A DNA stretch of 64,000 nucleotides from Plasmodiophora brassicae. Taxonomy: Eukaryota > Endomyxa: Phytomyxea > Phytomyxea > Plasmodiophorida. The stretch is from the NCBI GenBank assembly GCA_036867785.1, contig CP145417.1, forward strand, positions 124,001-188,000, in the 5' to 3' direction. Shown here in pieces: positions 1-10,200 of the stretch (within the stretch, counting starts at the first letter, position 1; every line of letters starts with the position of its first letter). The notes beneath the pieces are model-generated. The model had not been told where the DNA came from. It did no database searches and saw only the letters and a list, made by a program, of their open reading frames with translations. Position numbers and translations under genes: made by a program.

Positions 1-137
1 GAGCCGTATCCCAGGATCTCGATGGGCGGCCTGTACCAGGTGCGCACAATGATGTCCCGCTTCGTCGTCACCTGCCTGCTGGCGTCTCTCTCCCACTTCT
101 CGAGTACCACCTGGTCAGGCGGCGACCGGAGCGACAT
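1..137 (-). CDS. Protein kinase N-terminal fragment (CMGC/MAPK-like), cut by window edge
   Basis: About 45 codons are visible, read leftwards from an ATG at 137; the rest lies outside the window. The family call rests on the paralogous start at 24016-24222, which runs further and shows a glycine-rich loop (GYGSYGIV, residues 43-50) and the VAVK strand with the ATP-binding lysine (about residue 65). The N-terminal segment up to the loop is nearly identical in both copies. The CFAP141-like gene on the same strand ends 168 bp upstream. No catalytic loop is visible here, so a MAPK-like assignment is inference and any CMGC kinase would fit. Confidence 0.55.
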   Translation of the reverse strand, partial: MSLRSPPDQVVLEKWERDASRQVTTKRDIIVRTWYRPPIEILGYG

Positions 138-304
138 TCTCCTACTCCTCTGTCAAAGTGGCAGTCGGCCGATCGACGCCTGCCGTATCCAGGCACAGTC
201 GGCCAAACGTGCGCGACTGCAAGCTACCGTCAAACTGCGCCGCAGCGGCAAAAACTTTGGCCAGCTGTGTTTTGAGCATCCACGGCGAATCTGCAGCGCT
301 CTAT

Positions 305-698
305 TCAGTGCAGGTCGTTGCGGACGATGGCCAGCCCCATGTCGCCGAGTTCTTTCTCGAGGGCGGCGTGCTCGGCCTCGAGCAGGTCGCGAAGGTTGGC
401 CCGTCGCACCAGCAGCAGTTCCTTGTTGGCGCAGGCGAGCTCGTCCTTGATCCAGGCCTTCCGGTTCGTTTCTTGCTTGTGGTGATACGCCTTGTTGTTC
501 CCTTGCCAGACGGCCCACGCGTCCAGCCGTCGCTGCCTAACGCGAGGGCGTTAACGTTGGCCGTCCCCGATCCCGTTGCGATCGGCCCACCGACATTTGA
601 ACGCTTTGGGCCGCCTCCCGGAGGCGCGTGTCTTCGAGGATGCGCGCATGGATGTTGGCGGCCGACCCCGAGTAGTGCCTGCCTCCCGGAAGCGCCAT
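305..698 (-). CDS. CFAP141: CFAP141-like ciliary microtubule inner protein
   Basis: Two exons, 698-595 and 536-305, joined by a 58-nt intron (donor gtcggt, acceptor gttag), give 111 residues, about the size of vertebrate CFAP141 (C1orf189). The helical C-terminal half carries ACANKELLLVRRANLRDLL followed by EAEHAALEKELGDMGLA. This matches the family pattern of a charged helix with LLxVRxxxLxxLxExEHxxxxxELxxMGxA. CFAP141 is known as a microtubule inner protein of ciliary doublets, so a flagellated life stage is implied. The start was chosen as the first ATG of exon 1, and the splice keeps frame. The paralogue at 24391-25283 is split by a SINE. The family call is from memory of a short protein and so is moderate. 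Confidence 0.6.
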
Positions 699-967
699 GA
701 CAAGCGACGCCACAATCGTCGATCGAACTGGTACGCTTGGAATCACCGATCGCAGGGCCCGAATTCTAAGCTCGTGGCACGGCCGCCTGTGGGGTCTGGT
801 CAAGCGTCCTGACGTCGCCTAGAGTACGCTCCTCTACGGCCGGGCGGACCGGGCCTCGCTGCTCTCGCCGAGGATGACGGCACAGACGCCACCAGTGCCA
901 GAACGCTGCTGTGACCTGCAAGAGCGGTGCTCGCAGCGCGCGCAGCGAGTGAGTGTATCAGACATAT

Positions 968-2167
968 TCAGTTCGTGAGTTCGGCAGCGCGTTTCGCCAT
1001 CTCGAGGGCTCCTTCGCGTGTCTTGTTGCCGCCAATGAAACCGGACATGTGCACGAACACACCGCCGGGTACGCCGGTCGCCTTGGACAGGTCGTCGTCA
1101 CGTAGGCCACGCCAGGCGGCCGGCAGTGGGCACCTGGACTCGAACGAACCCGACTCAACGGGAACCGCCTGAACACGCCAGGAGGCGCCCGTCGAGTCCT
1201 CGTACACGATGTAGAGGACCGGAGACGAAACGCCCATCGTCTCCTCCAATGCGTGCAGATGATCTTTCCAGGGGCAGAACTGGTTCAGGACCACGACCCG
1301 GCCGGACGGATCGTGCTTGAGCCGGTCCGAGAGCGCATCGGCAACAATCTGCCGCCCGGGAAGCCAGATGGTCGCCATCTCGCGGACGCGATCGGCGAGT
1401 TCGGCGCCCACCATCTGCATGGCGGCGTGGAATCGTTTCAGTTGACCTTCGTCAGTAAACGTTTCGTTCCAGGGCGTGTTCAGGCGGCCGACACGCGACG
1501 ACAGGTCCGTGTTGATGGAATACAGGCGCGTCAGGCCGCCCGTGTACGACGGGTCGCTCGCACGGTACTGCTCCACGCCATTATCAATACCGTCGAGTCC
1601 TTCGATGAACCCTGGCCGCACTTTAACGTTAGAAATGTGGCACAATAACATGCACGACGATACGCTGCCAGCTCACCTGTGTAGATCTTCTGGTACAGGG
1701 TCTCCAGGTCGTCATCAGACAGCGCCACCGGCTTGGACAGCGAGCGAATGACATCCTTGCCGAAGTGCTTGTAGATAAGGCCAGCACTCGACAGTTTCGT
1801 CGTGTGCTTCGCGGAGAACGTCTCGAAGAAGCCTTTCTGGTGATGATCAAACCGCAGTCGATCCGGATCGTAGACCTGTGGTACGGGAGGAGACGTTCAA
1901 CACACCCCGATACGTCGAAATCTATTCCAACCATGCGTACGTCGCCGACGTCGACAATAATGGTCAGACGATCCAGAACGTCGCGATCACGGGTGCGCGT
2001 GATCTCCGCGTCTTTGAACTGATCCAGCGTCTTCAGCATGAAACACGCCAGAGCCTGTGCGGATCCCACGACTCACGAAACGGAGACGCGCAGCCAAGCC
2101 CGCCGCCGCCCCATACCTCATCGCAGTGGAACGCGCCATTGTGCGTACCGATCGTGGCGGCCGACAT
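968..2167 (-). CDS. MYG1: MYG1 family DHH-type exonuclease
   Basis: Four exons (2167-2117, 2054-1941, 1875-1677, 1620-968) with introns of 56-65 nt encode 338 residues, within the usual MYG1 size. Diagnostic motifs are THNGAFHCDE at residues 8-17, then ALACFML, the DHH-like FDHHQ at about 64-68, and the C-terminal FVHMSGFIGG with TREGAL. MYG1 is a conserved eukaryotic 3'-5' RNA exonuclease of mitochondria and nucleus that affects ribosomal and mitochondrial RNA processing. All splice sites are GT-AG and phases agree, so this copy looks intact. It is divergently arranged with GLRX3 across 308 bp. The paralogue at 25654-26725 has a premature stop near its end. Confidence 0.92.
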
Positions 2168-2475
2168 CACACCCTGACGACAGACCCGTTTCGCAGCCTG
2201 CATGAAGTGCGCGTCTTGGCGTTCCGCAGTTGCGTGGCGCGCACTCGTACCTGCAGCTTCGCGACTACAGCGGGCAGGCGCCTATCCGTAGCCCTTCCAC
2301 AGCCGCGACGACAAAGGCGATATGCGGCCCACTGACTCCGGTGCGCGAAGGCACACGATGGAACAATGTAGTACGAGGTGCTGCCCGTCGTGTAACACGA
2401 CCACCGTGTTGGGGAGGTGCAGTCGTGCAGCAGCGCTGCGGACTTTCCGATCGGGGTGCAGTCACGCAGATTGCA
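2168..2475. promoter_or_regulatory. Divergent intergenic region between MYG1 and GLRX3
   Basis: This 308-bp gap separates the MYG1 start (leftward) from the GLRX3 start (rightward), so both promoters, or a shared one, should lie here. I see no clear TATA box or other recognisable element. The counterpart at 26726-27031 is similar with scattered indels, which fits non-coding sequence. Confidence 0.4.
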
Positions 2476-3561
2476 ATGTCGACGGCGATGGCGATTGGCA
2501 GTCGCGCCGGATGGGATCAGGTGCGGGCGGCCTGCCACGCAGATGGCACGCCGCTGGCCGTCCTGTTCTACGCGACCTGGCACGAACCGTCCATGCAGAT
2601 GCGCGTCGTCGTCGATGAACTTGGCGCCGAGCACCCGTCCATTCGCTGCGTCTCTGTATGGGTGCTCCTGTTGCTGTCGTACAACGGCGTTTGATGTCGA
2701 ACTAGGTTGATGCCGACGCTGTTGCCGATGTCGCCAGTGAACTGCGTGTGCAGGCCGTCCCTACGGTTGTCACGTTCCTTGGCGACGCAGAGACCGGACG
2801 CGTTGAGGGCGCTAACGTGCCGGACGTCGTCCAGCTCGTTAGCGACGCGTCCAGGCAATCGTCACCGGCGCCTGCTGCCTGTCAACCCAATACCGACTTG
2901 GAGCAGCTCGTACGGCGCCATCGCGTCATGCTGTTTATGAAAGGTTCGCCAGCCGCGCCGCAATGCGGGTTCAGCCGGTCGATCGTCGACCTGCTGAACT
3001 CGAAACGGTGCCCGTATGGGCACTTTGATATCCTGAAGGACGATGATGTCCGTCAGGGACTGAAGGCGTTCGCCAATTGGCAGACGTACCCGCAGCTCTG
3101 GGTCGATGGCCAGGTACGCCAGAGAGTCTCGCTCGCCAGCCGGCCCACATGTTGCTGATCGGCTCTGATGACAGTTGGTCGGCGGCCTGGACGTCGTCAG
3201 GGAAATGGATGCGGACGGCGACCTCGACGCTCTGCTGCGCGAGGCACCGGCCAAGTCGTTGAACGATCGCCTGAAATCGCTGATCGCGTCCTCGCCGGTG
3301 ATGCTGTTCATGAAGGGGTCGCCGACGGAGCCCCGATGCGGTTTCAGCAAGCGCATCGTGGACGTCCTCACCGAGCGGCGTTGCCCGTTCGGGCACTTTG
3401 ACATCCTGCAGGACAACGACGTGCGCGAAGGCCTGAAGGCGTACTCGAACTGGCCGACCTACCCGCAGCTGTACGTCAACGGCGCGCTTCTGGGCGGCCT
3501 CGACATCGTCACCGAGCTTGCCGACAGCGGCGAGCTCGACGATGCGCTGTCTGCCGCATGA
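2476..3561 (+). CDS. GLRX3: PICOT-type monothiol glutaredoxin (Trx-Grx-Grx)
   Basis: Three exons (2476-2655, 2706-3113, 3175-3561) with 50- and 61-nt introns encode 324 residues, close to the usual 330-340 of GLRX3/Grx3/Grx4. An N-terminal thioredoxin fold (about 1-110) has FYATWHEPS at the active-site position and the cis-proline segment AVPTVVTF. Two glutaredoxin domains follow, each with MLFMKGSP and a CGFS iron-sulfur-binding motif (147-150 and 251-254). Proteins of this class bind [2Fe-2S] clusters with glutathione and BolA partners and serve cytosolic iron delivery. The thioredoxin domain keeps no active-site cysteine. This copy has an open frame throughout. The second copy (27032-28122) is frameshifted in the last domain. 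Confidence 0.93.
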
Positions 3562-3634
3562 CCAAACGGGAATACAGCACTGCGAATGCGCCCAGGTCAG
3601 TGGGATACTGCATAGATCGCGAACAGGTACCTGC

Positions 3635-3658
3635 GGGGGGGGGGGGGGGGGGGGGGGG
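3635..3658. repeat. G24 homopolymer
   Basis: An uninterrupted run of 24 guanines lies between GLRX3 and the channel gene. The corresponding place in the other block (about 28185-28190) has only a few Gs, so the run expanded after duplication or is uncertain in the assembly. It could form a G-quadruplex; no function is implied. Confidence 0.95.
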
Positions 3659-3702
3659 TGCCTACCTACGTGTGACATTAACGGGGCGAGCCTCTCCACA
3701 TC

Positions 3703-6249
3703 ATGGCGGCCCCGGCCAAGTACGTCATCCCAGGGGCCATCGCCGAGGAGCCCAGCGACTGCGAGGAAAGCCACGATGACGTCGGGTTCGCTCTACCGAT
3801 GGCGTCGTCGTCACCCCGGCAGGCCCATCATCCACGCCAGCGCCCGTCCATGTACGCCTTCTCGTACCGGACCATGTTCCTGGCCTGCCTGGCCAACAAC
3901 GAGCCCGAGAAGGCGGTCGACATCGTCACGATCGCGCACGGCGCCGAATGGAACTTCCTGTACCAGGAGACGGGCCTGTCGCCGCTCTGTGCGGTCGTCG
4001 ACCCGGCGGCATCGGAGCTCGACCCGCGCGCCATGCACGCCGTCGTCGACGCGCTCGTTGCACACGGCGCCCGACTCGACTGGCCGCCCTCGTCGCCGTC
4101 CCTGCAGGCGTCCCGATTCCACATTGCATTCGTCGCCGTACGCGCCCCGCTCGTTCGTTCAAACGTGGCCGCCTCGAGTCTAACAGCAGCGCCAGGCGTC
4201 CTATGGGATCCGCGACGTCGTCGAGCTCGTCCTGGACCTGGGGTACCCGGTCAACGCCACGTCGCCGGTCCCCGTTGACGACACGGCGCCGAACCTGTTC
4301 GCCACGCTGGCCCATGCGGCGGCCAGCTCCGGGTCCATCCAGTGCATCGGTACGTGTCGACATCGCTGATGGTGGATCCCTCTGACCCGATCGCGGCACG
4401 GGCAGAGCTCCTGCTGCACCGGGGCGCCGACTTCACCGCCGCCGACGGGTACGGCCGGACGCCATTGCACACGATGCTGTACACGGCGCCGGACGACTCG
4501 ATCGGCGACGTCCTGCTGCAGTGCGGGAACGACGCGTTCCAGGTGGACCACCTGGGGAACTCGGCGTTCGCCATGGCCGTTGCCGTCTGCCCCGACCTGG
4601 CGCGGTCCATGCTGACGGCGCGCAGCATGTACCAGAAGCAGGCGGGGTCGGGTGCCATCTGGAAGCACGACTTCCGCCGCCTGTTCGTCGACGAGAACGC
4701 ACAGCCGCTCACGTTCCGCGTGTTTGGCCCGGAGCGCAGCGAAGCGACGTCCAGGGCAGGCGCTGCTGTCCAACCGGTGCCCCTGTCGTCGGCGGGCGCC
4801 GTCGTGGCCCCTCCTCCCGGGCAGCGCCTGTCCGCCCTGGCGCTGATCCTGCGTCACGACCAGAAGGATCTACTGGCGACGCCCATCGTCAAGTCGTACC
4901 TGCACGAGGGATGGGGCTTTGTGGCCCGCCGGATCTGGGTCAGCGAGGTCGTCGAGTACACCGTCTTCGTGCTCAGCTTCGTCGCGCAATGCCACACGTG
5001 GCCCACCGTTGCCGACCTTGCCGCCGGTGCCGCCCTCCAGTGGTACTCGTACGTCCTGTACTTCCTCAGTAAGGGGCGCCGTGGTCCGGTCCGGGGGATC
5101 CCATCGTTCACTGACGCGCCTGCGGTCGTGGCACAGCCCTGATTCTGTCGGTGCGATCGAACAGCAGGACGGTGCGCACCGTGCTGGTGTTGGGCCTGCG
5201 AACCTGGATCCGCTCGATCTGGAACGTCGCCGCCCTGCTGCTGCAGTCGTCCCTGGCGTTCGTCCTGATCGCCCAGCTGGTCGTCATCTGCGGCCGGGCG
5301 TCGGCCTGGACCGCCTACTGGGTCAACGCCACCGCCGTCGTGCAGGTCCTGTTCGGCGTCCGGTTCCTGCGGTTCGCCTGCATCCCGAAGATGACGGGCG
5401 CGCTGGTCGCCATGGTCGTCATCATGCTGGACGACGTCGCCCGGTTCTTCGCGTTCTTCCTGGCGTTCTACGTGCCGTTCACGAACGCCTACTTCCTGCT
5501 CTTCCGGGAGAACGTCACCATCGAGTACCACAACGTGGCCATGCTGCTCTTCCGATGGATATTTGGAGGTCGGGGGTCAACGCTGCGCCGTTCACTGTGG
5601 GTATCGTTGACGCTCATTGCGTCTATGCAGGCGCCGATTACTCCATATTCAAGGACAACCTAGCGCCCGGCAATGTTGCCATGGCGCAGTCCATGTTCAT
5701 TCTGTACCTGGTCACCGTTGTCATCGTCCTGATCAATATCCTGGTCGGTGCCGGTCGGTCGTGCGTGCCCGTTGCGCTGACCGACCGCGATGGCAGGCCG
5801 CTCTGCTGACCAACACGTTCAACGCGGTCGTCGAGTCGTCCGACCTCGAGTACATGAAGGCGTTCGCTAGTGCGTTCCTGGAGCTGTCCTGCCTCGCGCC
5901 GCGAACATCGATCGGCCTGTTCCATCGGCACCTGCTGGACAGCAACCTGAAGCCGATCTTCGCCGACAAGCCCAGCGCCGGCGAATCGAACTGGGCGCGC
6001 CTCGTCAAGTCGCGCCTGGACCGGATGCTCTCCCAGCAGAGCGAGCTCGCAACGTCCATCAAGCAACTTCGTATACGGGGCCCTGCCCAGTGTAGCCGGA
6101 CGCCCAACGCTGGACAAGTCGTCCACCGTTATATAACAAACAAATGCTTCCGGCGTACCCGATTGCAGGGCCCTCTGGTGCGGACGTCTGGCTCGTGGGT
6201 CGTTTCACATGAGGTGGCAGGCAGCAGCCGTCGGTGTCCAAATATGTAA
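3703..6249 (+). CDS. Ankyrin-repeat TRP-like cation channel, copy 1
   Basis: Six exons (3703-4137, 4196-4349, 4406-5068, 5137-5568, 5631-5743, 5797-6249) encode 749 residues; all introns are 53-68 nt and in phase. The N-terminal third has ankyrin-type repeats (for example GADFTAADGYGRTPLH). It is followed by a six-helix ion-transport region: hydrophobic stretches around SEVVEYTVFVLSF, YSYVLYFL, LLLQSSLAFVLIAQLVVI, MVVIMLDDVARFFAFFLAFY, then a pore-like loop and a last helix FILYLVTVVIVLINIL followed by ALLTNTF, typical of TRP channels. The C-terminus differs from copy 3 because of a one-base length difference near 6105, so the true end may lie nearer 6135. Ion selectivity cannot be told. Confidence 0.85.
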
Positions 6250-6382
6250 GGGGGCGTCCTGGCTTCCTCCGAACGGCGAACCCGGGACACATCATGAGTC
6301 GTGTGCTCGTGTCGTGCGGTTTCCGATGTCTGAGGAAGGTGTCCCAACCGTCAGGGGTTACAGCCCCTCTTCAGTGAACGGA

Positions 6383-6398
6383 GGGGGGGGGGGGGGGG
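6383..6398. repeat. G16 homopolymer
   Basis: Sixteen guanines directly abut the 5' head of the SINE that follows. The matching place in the third block (30873-30892) is also G-rich but broken by A residues. It may be part of the insertion-site sequence. Confidence 0.9.
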
Positions 6399-7019
6399 CT
6401 GCCCCAGTGACCGGGTTGGTCAAGCAAGCAGTCGTGGAACCGCAAGGTCCACAACTCGAGGCACGAACTCTCTATGGAAATTCGTGGAGCAAGCAGTGAA
6501 CTGGTTGGTCAAGCAAGCAGTCGAGGAACCGCAAGGTCCACAGTTCGAGGCACGAACTCTCTATGGAAATTCGTGGAGCAAGCAGTCGTGGAACCGCAAG
6601 GTCCACAGTTCGAGGCACGAACTCTCCAAAAAAATATGTCCGGTACCCAACAGCCGCGAGTGTTGAAGGGGTGATCTACTGATCAGGCAGCCCAAAGTGC
6701 CAGAGCAATAAGGGTCTCGATTGAGCGTCTGGGGAGGTAAACGAACGGCGCGCAACTCAAGGTATGTCGGCATCCCGGATCCCGGCATAGACGGTATGGC
6801 GACGAAGTTCGACAACGTGCAGTTGACAAGTCCGAGCGAATCACGTCCCGTTCTGATATCGTCCAGGCGCGAAGAACCCAGTACAAAGATGATGGGCCGG
6901 CACTGCCAGGCCGGGGGACGCTGGCGTTCTGCTGGCTGAACCTTCGGTCCTCGGACATGAGACCGAGGCGCCTGCGTGAAAAGCGCGAAGCACAAATAAA
7001 CTAAACTAACTAAACTAAC
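6398..7019 (+). mobile_element. tRNA-headed SINE, copy S1 (triplicated head)
   Basis: The head begins with GCTGCCCCAGTG and an A-box-like segment. A hairpin with a GCAA tetraloop (AACC-GCAA-GGTC core) and a B-box-like AGTTCGAGGC follow. The head unit with this hairpin is present three times (about 6421-6480, 6511-6570, 6580-6630), a local tandem expansion. A body of about 370 bp follows, ending in a tail of AAACTAA-type repeats. The same body and tail occur at 20044, 24745 (minus), 30892, 45959 and 53557. The position relative to channel and K is shared with S2, S4 and S5, so this insertion predates the block duplications. Confidence 0.7.
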
Positions 7020-7237
7020 TCGGACGTTTAGGCGTGCCTCACAGTGCACAAAGCAGAGAGTCACTACCGTCACGCGATCGATCCACGAAGTCAGGTAGTG
7101 GTAGCCCACAAGGGGCCATTGTCCCGCGTGACATGCGACCGGACGGGAAGACGGATTGTTGTATCGAACTGAAAAGCCCGAGAGAGTGGTGGCCTGACGA
7201 TGACGACAAGCGATGGTGTGCGGGTGACCGAGGAGAA

Positions 7238-10200
7238 TCATCGCCGGGCAATGAAGCCATTGTCCGCAGCATTCTGCTGGAACTCATTGTGCAAGTCGAC
7301 CAGGAATTCGTGGACGCTCGGCGATACGATGCGTTGGGCGGGCTCCGGTGCCGACATGTTGTGCGCTATCATCTCCAGGTGGCAAAGAACGTCGTCGAAC
7401 TTGTGGGGAACGTCGGGGCGCCTCCACACCTCGTCCTGAGCACAGGACAGGAAATACGCCGCTGTACGACCCAGGCTCCACATGTCGGAGGCCGCCGAAT
7501 AGACGCCGGCGTCCAGCGCTTCCGGCGCGATGTACCCTTGGGTACCGGCACCGGGTCGCATCTCCACGCCCGTCTGCGGGTCGTCCACACGGCACGCCAG
7601 ATCGAAATCGGTCACCCGCCAACCTTGCACGGCGACGCTGTACATGATGTTGTTCGGGTTAATGTCGCGGTGGACAATGCCGGCGCGAGATAACGTGCCG
7701 AGTGCGGCCAAGCCGTCGATAAAGAAGCGCACAAGCACCAAGCCGATGTCGTTAACTGACAACTGCCCGAAATCGACGTCTTCGAGGCGCTCTTCAACAA
7801 GAACAACGCCGCCGCCGTTGCTGCGCGGCAAGGCGATGGACCCGAACAGGCGTGCGACGCCGTCGCCCTGCGAGTCCCGCATGAGCGCGGGCTCTTCGGC
7901 GGCGCTGCCCATCTTGTGTTTGACGGCGAGGTCATCGACGAGTGCGACAGACGCAGCTTGGCGAGTACGACTTGGTCCGTCGGAGCGTCCGCGTTTGCGC
8001 GGTGGACGACCAGAAGAACTGGTGCGCGGACTCCCTGACTTTGTCGACGGCGTCCGCTGCGAATGCGGTCGCTTCGCCGTGGATGGCCGCGATGACGGTG
8101 GGGGGCCAAACGATGTCGGGTACGGAAACACGTCCTCGACGTCGCCATGCGACAGCATCGCGTGGTAGACACTGGCCTGACGACGCACGGCGTCGCAAAA
8201 GGAGGACAATGAGCGGAGCCGGTTCAGGACGTCGGCTTGTTGCGGCGCCGGATCAGGAGGGGGTCTTGTGCGAGCGACTGCAGCGGCGGCCGATGCGACG
8301 CGATGCGCCAACTCCGTGAGGAACGCCTCATTGTCGCGGTCCAACGACTGCGGCGCCTCAATGTCGCTGTAGACACCCTGGAGCTGCACTGCTTCATGCG
8401 AAGGCGTCCGTACGAAGGATCGCCAGGTCGGGTCGCAGCGAGCAACGAACGACACACGGCCCGCATCGTGGTCGTTATCAAAAATCGGAATCATGACAAC
8501 TGGCTGGAATTGAAACGCGCCGACAAGCAGCCCGAACTGGCGCAAGCTGCTCCGTTCGCCGACAGGACGACGTCGAACAGAACCGATGCGTGCAAGCAGC
8601 GTCACCGCCATCATGACGAGCAATTTGCGGAAATCCTTATGATCTTCTTCGTTCCCGACGGCGTGCGCCGATACTTCGACCAGAAGCAGAGTGTGATGAC
8701 TGAATAAATCCCGAACCCCGCGACGGACTTCGCCAGTCCGTCAAAGCGTTCGTTGCATCAGCTTGCCTGATCGTGACATTTTGACGGACTAACCAACGGT
8801 CACCGCCGTCCCGCCCGCCCCGTTCCGCCCGCTCCGTTCCGCCCGCTCCGTTCCGCCCGCTCCGTTCCGCCCGCTCCGTTCCGCCCGCTCCGTTCCTGCC
8901 GTCCCGTTTCCTGTCCGTCTACCGGTGTGTTCGCACCTCTGGCGGCCAACGTTCCCACCCATCTAGTCGACGCCGAACCGTTCCTGGACGCACTCATGGA
9001 CGACGCTCAGTGCTACCTCATCCATTATACGTGGACCGAGGACACCGAGTCAGAGCAGACGAAGATACCTGAAAAATACCAGGATTTTGCCGACGTGTTC
9101 GACGAGGCCACCGCCACATCCTTACCGCCGCACCGCGCCTCTGACTGCTCGATCGACCTGAAACCGGGGACGGAGCCTCCATTCTGTCGCCTCTACGGCT
9201 TGTCTCCCCGCGAACAGGTAGCCCTCAAGAAGTATTTGGAAGATAACCTCCAGTCGAACTTCATACGGCCGTCGCGTTCATCTGCCGGCGCGCCGATCCT
9301 TTTCGCGAAGAAGAAGGATGGTTCGTTACGGCTTTGCGTTGATTACCGAGGCCTGAACTCGGTCACCGTGAAGAACCGTTACCCACTTCCGCTCATCGAC
9401 CAGCTGCTTTCGACACTCGGTCAAGCAACGGTCTTCTCCAAGATCGACCTTCGAAGTGCGTACAACCAGATCCGCATTCGCGAAGGTGACGAATGGAAGA
9501 CAGCATTCCGGACACCGTACGGATTGTTCGAGTACCTGGTTATGCCCTTCGGGCTTGCCAACGCCCCGGCATCCTTTCAAGCCTTCATGAACGAGACATT
9601 CAGCGACTTCATTGACCGTTTCGTTGTTGTTTACCTTGACGACATCTTGATTTTCTCCAAGAATGCTGAGGAACATGAACAGCACGTGCGTTTGGTGCTC
9701 GAGCGTCTACGCTCCGCGCGCCTGACGGCCAAACTGTCTAAGTGCTTGTTCGACGCACCGGAGGTCGAATTCCTCGGCTACTTAGTGTCCAAGGACGGCC
9801 TCCGGTTGGATCCCAGCCGAGTAGACACAATACTCGCGTGGGCCCCGCCGCGTGACCTCCACGGGCTGCAAGTCTTCCTTGGGTTCGCCAACTTCTACCG
9901 AAAGTTCATCCCGCATTTCGCGGAGATCGCACTTCCCTTGACGAACCTTACTCGCGGGGAAACCGAATTTATCTGGAACGAGACTGCTTCGACCGCCTTC
10001 GCAACTCTGAAGAGCGCGTTCACACGCGCTCCGGTCCTCGCCCACTTCGATCCTAGCGTGCCGTGCGAGATTGAAACGGATGCCTCCGACTTCGCCATTG
10101 CCATGGTCCTCTCACAACGGGGCCGTGACGGGGACTTACACCCTCTGGCGTTCTTTTCGAGGAAACTGGACCCCGCTGAGATCCGATATGCGGTCTACGA

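Noticed and set aside
7238-8623. Plus-strand frames antisense to K (for example about 212 codons, conserved in all copies)
   Set aside because: They are conserved only because K is conserved. Composition is Arg/Pro/Ser-rich and their frames follow no family, whereas the minus strand has clear kinase motifs.
8800-8997. Repetitive Arg/Gly/Glu-rich frame (and the matching one near 41000-41700)
   Set aside because: It is the translation of the 14-bp tandem repeat in the retroelement leader and not a gene.
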